DNA from: Pezizomycotina sp. ARF18
Taxonomy: Eukaryota > Ascomycota
Length of the DNA: 60,707 nt
Assembly: GCA_002224055.1 (NCBI GenBank)
Contig: AZLU01000065.1
Span: forward strand, 1-60,707
Reading direction: 5' to 3'
The notes below the pieces were generated by a model. It did no database searches, was not told the origin of the DNA, and was given only the letters and a program-made list of their open reading frames with translations. How positions within the stretch are numbered: the stretch's first letter is position 1; the number at the start of each line of letters is the position of its first letter. The position numbers and the translations under genes were made by a program. Of this stretch, positions 58,983-60,707 are shown one piece after another.

Positions 58983-60707
58983 CTTGCCTGCACTACTCGA
59001 CTTGTCGAGTCAATTGGGTGTCAAACACCATAATTATTATTCCTCGAGATTGCTATACCCGCTCGATCCTTTGAAATTGAATGTCGATGTCGATTTTTCG
59101 TAGCTACCACAATGACATCGACGCAACACCCTACGACCGTCCCACGCGAGTAATGAGCTTAGTTTCTAATAGAACGTTGGTATCAGGAAGTAGTCCCGAT
59201 CACTAGATTACAAAGAGGATTCAAAGGGGCCAAGAGGAAGTTTCGAAAGAAAATAATAAAGGGAATTTTAGTTAAAAGAAAAAAGGAATATTTTACCTGT
59301 ATCAGCTAGCCAATAGGTGTCCAAGACGCTAAGCAGGTGCGAGAACGTCCCACCAAGAAAAAAAGAATCTCCCGTGAAGAAAATTGGGTAAAAAAAAAAA
59401 AGTTAAGTTTGGGGGCTTCCACATGCTTCGCTTGTTGCTTCCGGAAGGGTATTTGGACTAAAGTTGCGGCACGTCGGAAATAGACACCGGTCGCTTGAAT
59501 TTTGATGATGATTATTCGAGAGCGTCACCCTCTCCGCTTTTTTTCTGTGTCCTGTCATCTTCCAATCTCTGACGGATAAAGTGTGAGAGGGAGGTATGGA
59601 GGTACTTTTGAAGCAAAAGGCAGGAGTGACTCGCTTCCAAGCCTCCGGTACGCGCAACGTCCTGTAATCTTTGCGAGAGACGGCATGTCACTCAATAGTA
59701 TCGTACAAGTACGAAGGAAGCCGGTCACTCTACTTTGCCTTACCCCACCAGCTCTTCTTCTGGAGAGCTCTCTCTCTCTGTCTCTCTCTCTCATTATGAT
59801 GACCGTCTTTGATCCGACGGGAAAGAAGCAAATATCAAAACGAGACACCAGAAGAATAATACAACACCTTGAGGGAGCCTCGAAGTAGATCGGCATCTTG
59901 AAATGAGAGACGATGATGAACCAAGAAATGACTTTTCAATAATAACGAATAGAGACAACAAAAAGGAATAGATATCCTTTACCACTTTCTCCCTTTCCTT
60001 TGCCTGCTTACTTTTTTTTCTGCTTGTTGGGAATCAGTAAGGGTGTGTGTGTGAAGGTGTGGGGTTTTTTTTTTTTTTTTCTTCAATAATTCCCGAGATT
60101 TCCGGTTACTGGAACTTTTTTTTTGGTGCGGAAGTGTACGACGGCAGCCCAAAATTGTCCAATTAAATATTTTGCCTACCCTCCGCCCTAAAATATATAT
60201 ATATAAAAAAAAAAAAAAAAAAAGAAAAAGATACTGCCCTTCAACCAACCATCAACCACCAACCACCTAGACTAGGACAAGCATCCATCTCAACCCTAAA
60301 ATCTGCAAGCTGCAACTGATCCCTACTAAACACACACACACACTACGACGATTGGGATATACTACCGCCCAATTCTTATTAAATCCTCACAAGAAGGAAG
60401 GGTTGAGTTCTATACCTGGCCCCTGGTACTTCCCTCGCTCTCTGTGCTGTTGATTTCCAATTTTACTAAAATATATATATATATATATTTTTCATCTGAC
60501 CATGCAGGCGGAACAGAACCCAAGGAATTCTCACAAATTCTCAACAGGCGGGTTTGACAGACTGTAGACAGGTGTGCGTGACGGGGTGACGAAAAGAAAG
60601 AGTGGAGACCCCTTTCGATAGGAGCAAAAAAAAAAAAAAAAACGGGAAGAATGAAAGGAGCTTCCCCTTTATTTTCGTCGCATCCTTCTTCACGAGACAA
60701 AACGTTC

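Larger units (their letters stand above)
55939..60707. other. Right-end gene-free stretch
   Basis: About 4.8 kb with no recognised gene. It includes the dehydrogenase promoter, a 13-base direct repeat (57798-57825), an AAAAG pentanucleotide tract (58952-58982), A and T runs near 60065-60080 and 60206-60225, and CA-rich and CT-rich sequence. The last 500 bases (CT/CA-rich, with TATATA at about 60470-60488) resemble a leader or promoter of a gene lying outside the window, but this is only an impression. Confidence 0.5.

Noticed and set aside
1-60707. CRISPR array, integrase-type mobile element or biosynthetic gene cluster
   Set aside because: No regularly spaced identical repeats, no transposase, integrase or reverse transcriptase motifs, and no polyketide or peptide synthetase motifs were found.

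Overview
The window is nuclear DNA of a filamentous ascomycete (Pezizomycotina type). It has small spliceosomal introns with GT..AG ends and CTAAC/CTAAT branch motifs, GC-richer exons in AT-rich spacers full of poly-A/T tracts, and families typical of such fungi: a TRI12-like MFS pump, a rhodopsin-domain (Pth11-like) membrane protein, a secreted RNase T1/F1-type ribonuclease, a CSC1/DUF221 channel and a Ppg1 phosphatase. There is no bacterial, viral or plasmid signature. The genus cannot be told from this sequence.

Layout. 1-10.3 kb: no recognisable gene. 10.3-17.5 kb, plus strand: a Ser/Pro-rich protein with a C-terminal Cys cluster, a small unrecognised coding block at 15.1 kb, and a gluconokinase. 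19.7-22.3 kb, plus: MFS transporter. 22.9-23.3 kb: degenerate tandem repeats carrying a short palindrome. 23.9-35.2 kb, minus: secreted ribonuclease, CSC1-like channel, rhodopsin-domain protein. 37.2-39.3 kb, plus: amidase. 40.3-40.9 kb, minus: Pro/Gln-rich hypothetical protein. 44.1-44.8 kb, plus: single-pass membrane protein with a PPxY motif. 45.6-49.7 kb, minus: tubulin-folding cofactor D, head to head with ppg1 (50.5-51.9 kb, plus). 52.4-55.9 kb, minus: a Ser/Thr-rich surface membrane protein and a mitochondrial acyl-CoA dehydrogenase. 55.9-60.7 kb: no recognisable gene. The set is a mix of housekeeping genes (TBCD, Ppg1, gluconokinase, acyl-CoA dehydrogenase) and environmental-interface genes (MFS pump, secreted RNase, amidase, channel, rhodopsin-domain protein). 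I see no biosynthetic cluster or single pathway.

A caution for every reader: nearly every conserved gene here is broken by one-base frame changes that sit in or beside short homopolymers, most of them fixed by one extra base of the run. The proteins are otherwise well conserved, so I read this as homopolymer-length error in the assembly rather than gene decay. Coordinates of multi-exon genes are outer bounds; the reading frame switches inside them.

The most interesting biological observation is in ppg1. The last intron separates the codon of the conserved C-terminal leucine from an exon whose only coding content is the TAA stop. Retaining that intron would add seven residues and hide the leucine that PP2A-family enzymes methylate.
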